A stretch of DNA of 64,000 nt from Spirochaetota bacterium (lineage in GTDB: Bacteria > Spirochaetota > Spirochaetia > Treponematales > Rectinemataceae): positions 17,007 to 81,006 of the forward strand of contig JAJUIB010000014.1 of the NCBI GenBank assembly GCA_029265615.1, read 5' to 3'. A program made the translations under genes and the position numbers. This document shows, in pieces, positions 63,103 to 64,000 of this stretch (its first letter is position 1; each line of letters begins with the position of its first letter). The notes under the pieces are model-generated. The model searched no databases. It saw only the letters and a list, made by a program, of their open reading frames with translations, and was not told where the DNA came from.

Positions 63103-63630
63103 ATGGTCGACACTGGCGAATACGAATCGCTTGCACGTGAATCGGGGGCATACCGGGACATCGAGTTCGAGATGCTCAAAGAAATGCTCGCCGCCTGGAA
63201 GACCCGTCCCGGGAACCCCTATACAGCGCTTGAACTCCGCGACGGCAAACTGCTTGCGGGCTTTGCCCTCTTCGCCCGCGCCCCGAATACCGATTTTACC
63301 TACGACATTCACGCGCTCTGCGTCGACCCTGCATACCGCAGCACCGCCGCCGGCCTTCGCCTTATCGAGATGATCGAAGAGGAGGCGCTTCGTGCCGACA
63401 CCTTCGCCATCATCCGCTGCGAAATCTCCGCGCGAAAGGCGGCTGCGGTGGGCGAAGGGCTCTTCGACGAGGCAGGCTACTCGCTCATAGGTCATATTCC
63501 AAATTTCTACGAACGCGGTGACGATTACTTCATGTACGCCCGCCATATCACGCGATCGGGGCGTGCGGGTGCCGGCTCCTATTCTGCCGCCGCGGATTCC
63601 GTAGCGCCCGATGCGGAGGCTCGGCCATGA
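63103..63630 (+). CDS. GNAT-family N-acetyltransferase
   Basis: 175 aa. The acetyl-CoA loop is seen as YRSTAAGLRLIE, preceded by the DIHALCVDP strand, the order expected in GNAT folds. The target is unknown. The ATG at 63103 has a weak AAGG upstream; the longer frame to 62968 has no RBS and is atypical in composition. Its stop overlaps the ROK kinase start (ATGA), so the two are cotranscribed. Confidence 0.85.
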   Translation: MVDTGEYESLARESGAYRDIEFEMLKEMLAAWKTRPGNPYTALELRDGKLLAGFALFARAPNTDFTYDIHALCVDPAYRSTAAGLRLIEMIEEEALRADTFAIIRCEISARKAAAVGEGLFDEAGYSLIGHIPNFYERGDDYFMYARHITRSGRAGAGSYSAAADSVAPDAEARP

Positions 63631-64000
63631 TTGTCGCCGCTATCGAAGCGGGAGGGACCAAATTCATCGCGGGCCTTCTTGCGCTTGAGGGCACACATCC
63701 GCCTACAGTCCTCGCCCGAACGAGCATCCCGACCCGCTCGCCCGAGGAAACCTTTGCCGAGGTCGACGCCTTTTTCGACAGGGCGGCGCGGGAGCACGGC
63801 CATCCCGCCGCAATCGGCATCGGCTCTTTCGGGCCGGTCGAACTTAAAGCCACCCGCCCCGCCTGGGGCCGCATTACGAGCACGCCAAAACCCGGCTGGA
63901 GCGGCGCGGACGTCGCGGGGCACTTTGCGCGGAGCCTCGGCATTCCCCTCGCCTTCGATACCGACGTCAACGCCGCGGCGAGGGGGGAACAGCTCTGGGG
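63627..64000 (+). CDS. ROK-family sugar kinase, probably fructokinase (3' end outside window)
   Basis: The first ~124 residues are present. AIEAGGTKF is the ATP-binding phosphate loop of ROK kinases, GIGSFGPVEL and ITSTPKPGW are typical of the fructokinase branch, and FDTDVNAAARGE holds the catalytic Asp. GGAGG lies seven bases before the ATG, inside the GNAT gene. The gene runs off the right edge. Confidence 0.9.
   Translation, partial: MIVAAIEAGGTKFIAGLLALEGTHPPTVLARTSIPTRSPEETFAEVDAFFDRAAREHGHPAAIGIGSFGPVELKATRPAWGRITSTPKPGWSGADVAGHFARSLGIPLAFDTDVNAAARGEQLW

Overview
The window is GC-rich (except for a few short AT-rich promoter regions), gene-dense, and free of rRNA, tRNA, CRISPR arrays or recognisable transposons. 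It most resembles a chromosome segment of a free-living or gut/sediment anaerobic spirochaete (Spirochaetota). Pointers are a membrane pyrophosphatase, CheW and a large chemoreceptor, a FliL-like protein, a tandem cNMP-domain protein, a giant porin-like/OmpA protein, PEGA-repeat protein, and amino-acid fermentation genes. This assignment is inference from gene content, not a database result.

Layout. 1-12 kb: end of hppA, a conserved hypothetical, a RidA protein, an M32 carboxypeptidase with a coupled membrane protein, recG, a histone-H1-like protein, a two-domain methyltransferase, cheW, a QueG-like iron-sulfur protein and a tandem cNMP-binding protein. 12-19.6 kb: glyA, then a minus-strand run cysS > ECF sigma factor > anti-sigma factor > secreted protein > IPT/transglutaminase-like protein, and divergent murB. 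19.6-34.6 kb: a cation/proton antiporter, a 1411-aa cell-surface OmpA protein, two secreted proteins, a chemoreceptor, a metallo-beta-lactamase-fold hydrolase, a nucleotidyltransferase and a DUF2156/GNAT protein. 34.6-45.6 kb: a periplasmic propeller sensor with a degenerate GGDEF domain, OsmC, tryptophanase, a lipoprotein gene broken by an in-frame stop, an MFS transporter, a FliL-like protein, an HD hydrolase and pepT.

45.7-60.9 kb is a lysine-fermentation locus. The minus-strand operon kdd-kce-kamA-kamB-kamC-kamD-kamE carries lysine through beta-lysine and 3,5-diaminohexanoate to acetoacetate and 3-aminobutyryl-CoA. It is followed by an NhaC-family carrier, a divergent AtoE-type short-chain fatty-acid transporter, the two subunits of an acetoacetate CoA-transferase and a thiolase, which together recover acetyl-CoA and export short-chain acids. 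The ammonia-lyase (kal) and the butyryl-CoA dehydrogenase module are not in the window. 61-64 kb: an outer-membrane barrel, a PEGA-repeat protein, a GNAT protein and the start of a ROK sugar kinase.

Two broader patterns stand out. Many promoters fit TTGnnn-N17/18-TAnnnT closely, and at least seven have the -10 box only 6-9 bases before an ATG that lacks any Shine-Dalgarno sequence, which predicts leaderless mRNAs alongside classical SD-led genes. Strong bidirectional terminators separate several convergent or tandem units.
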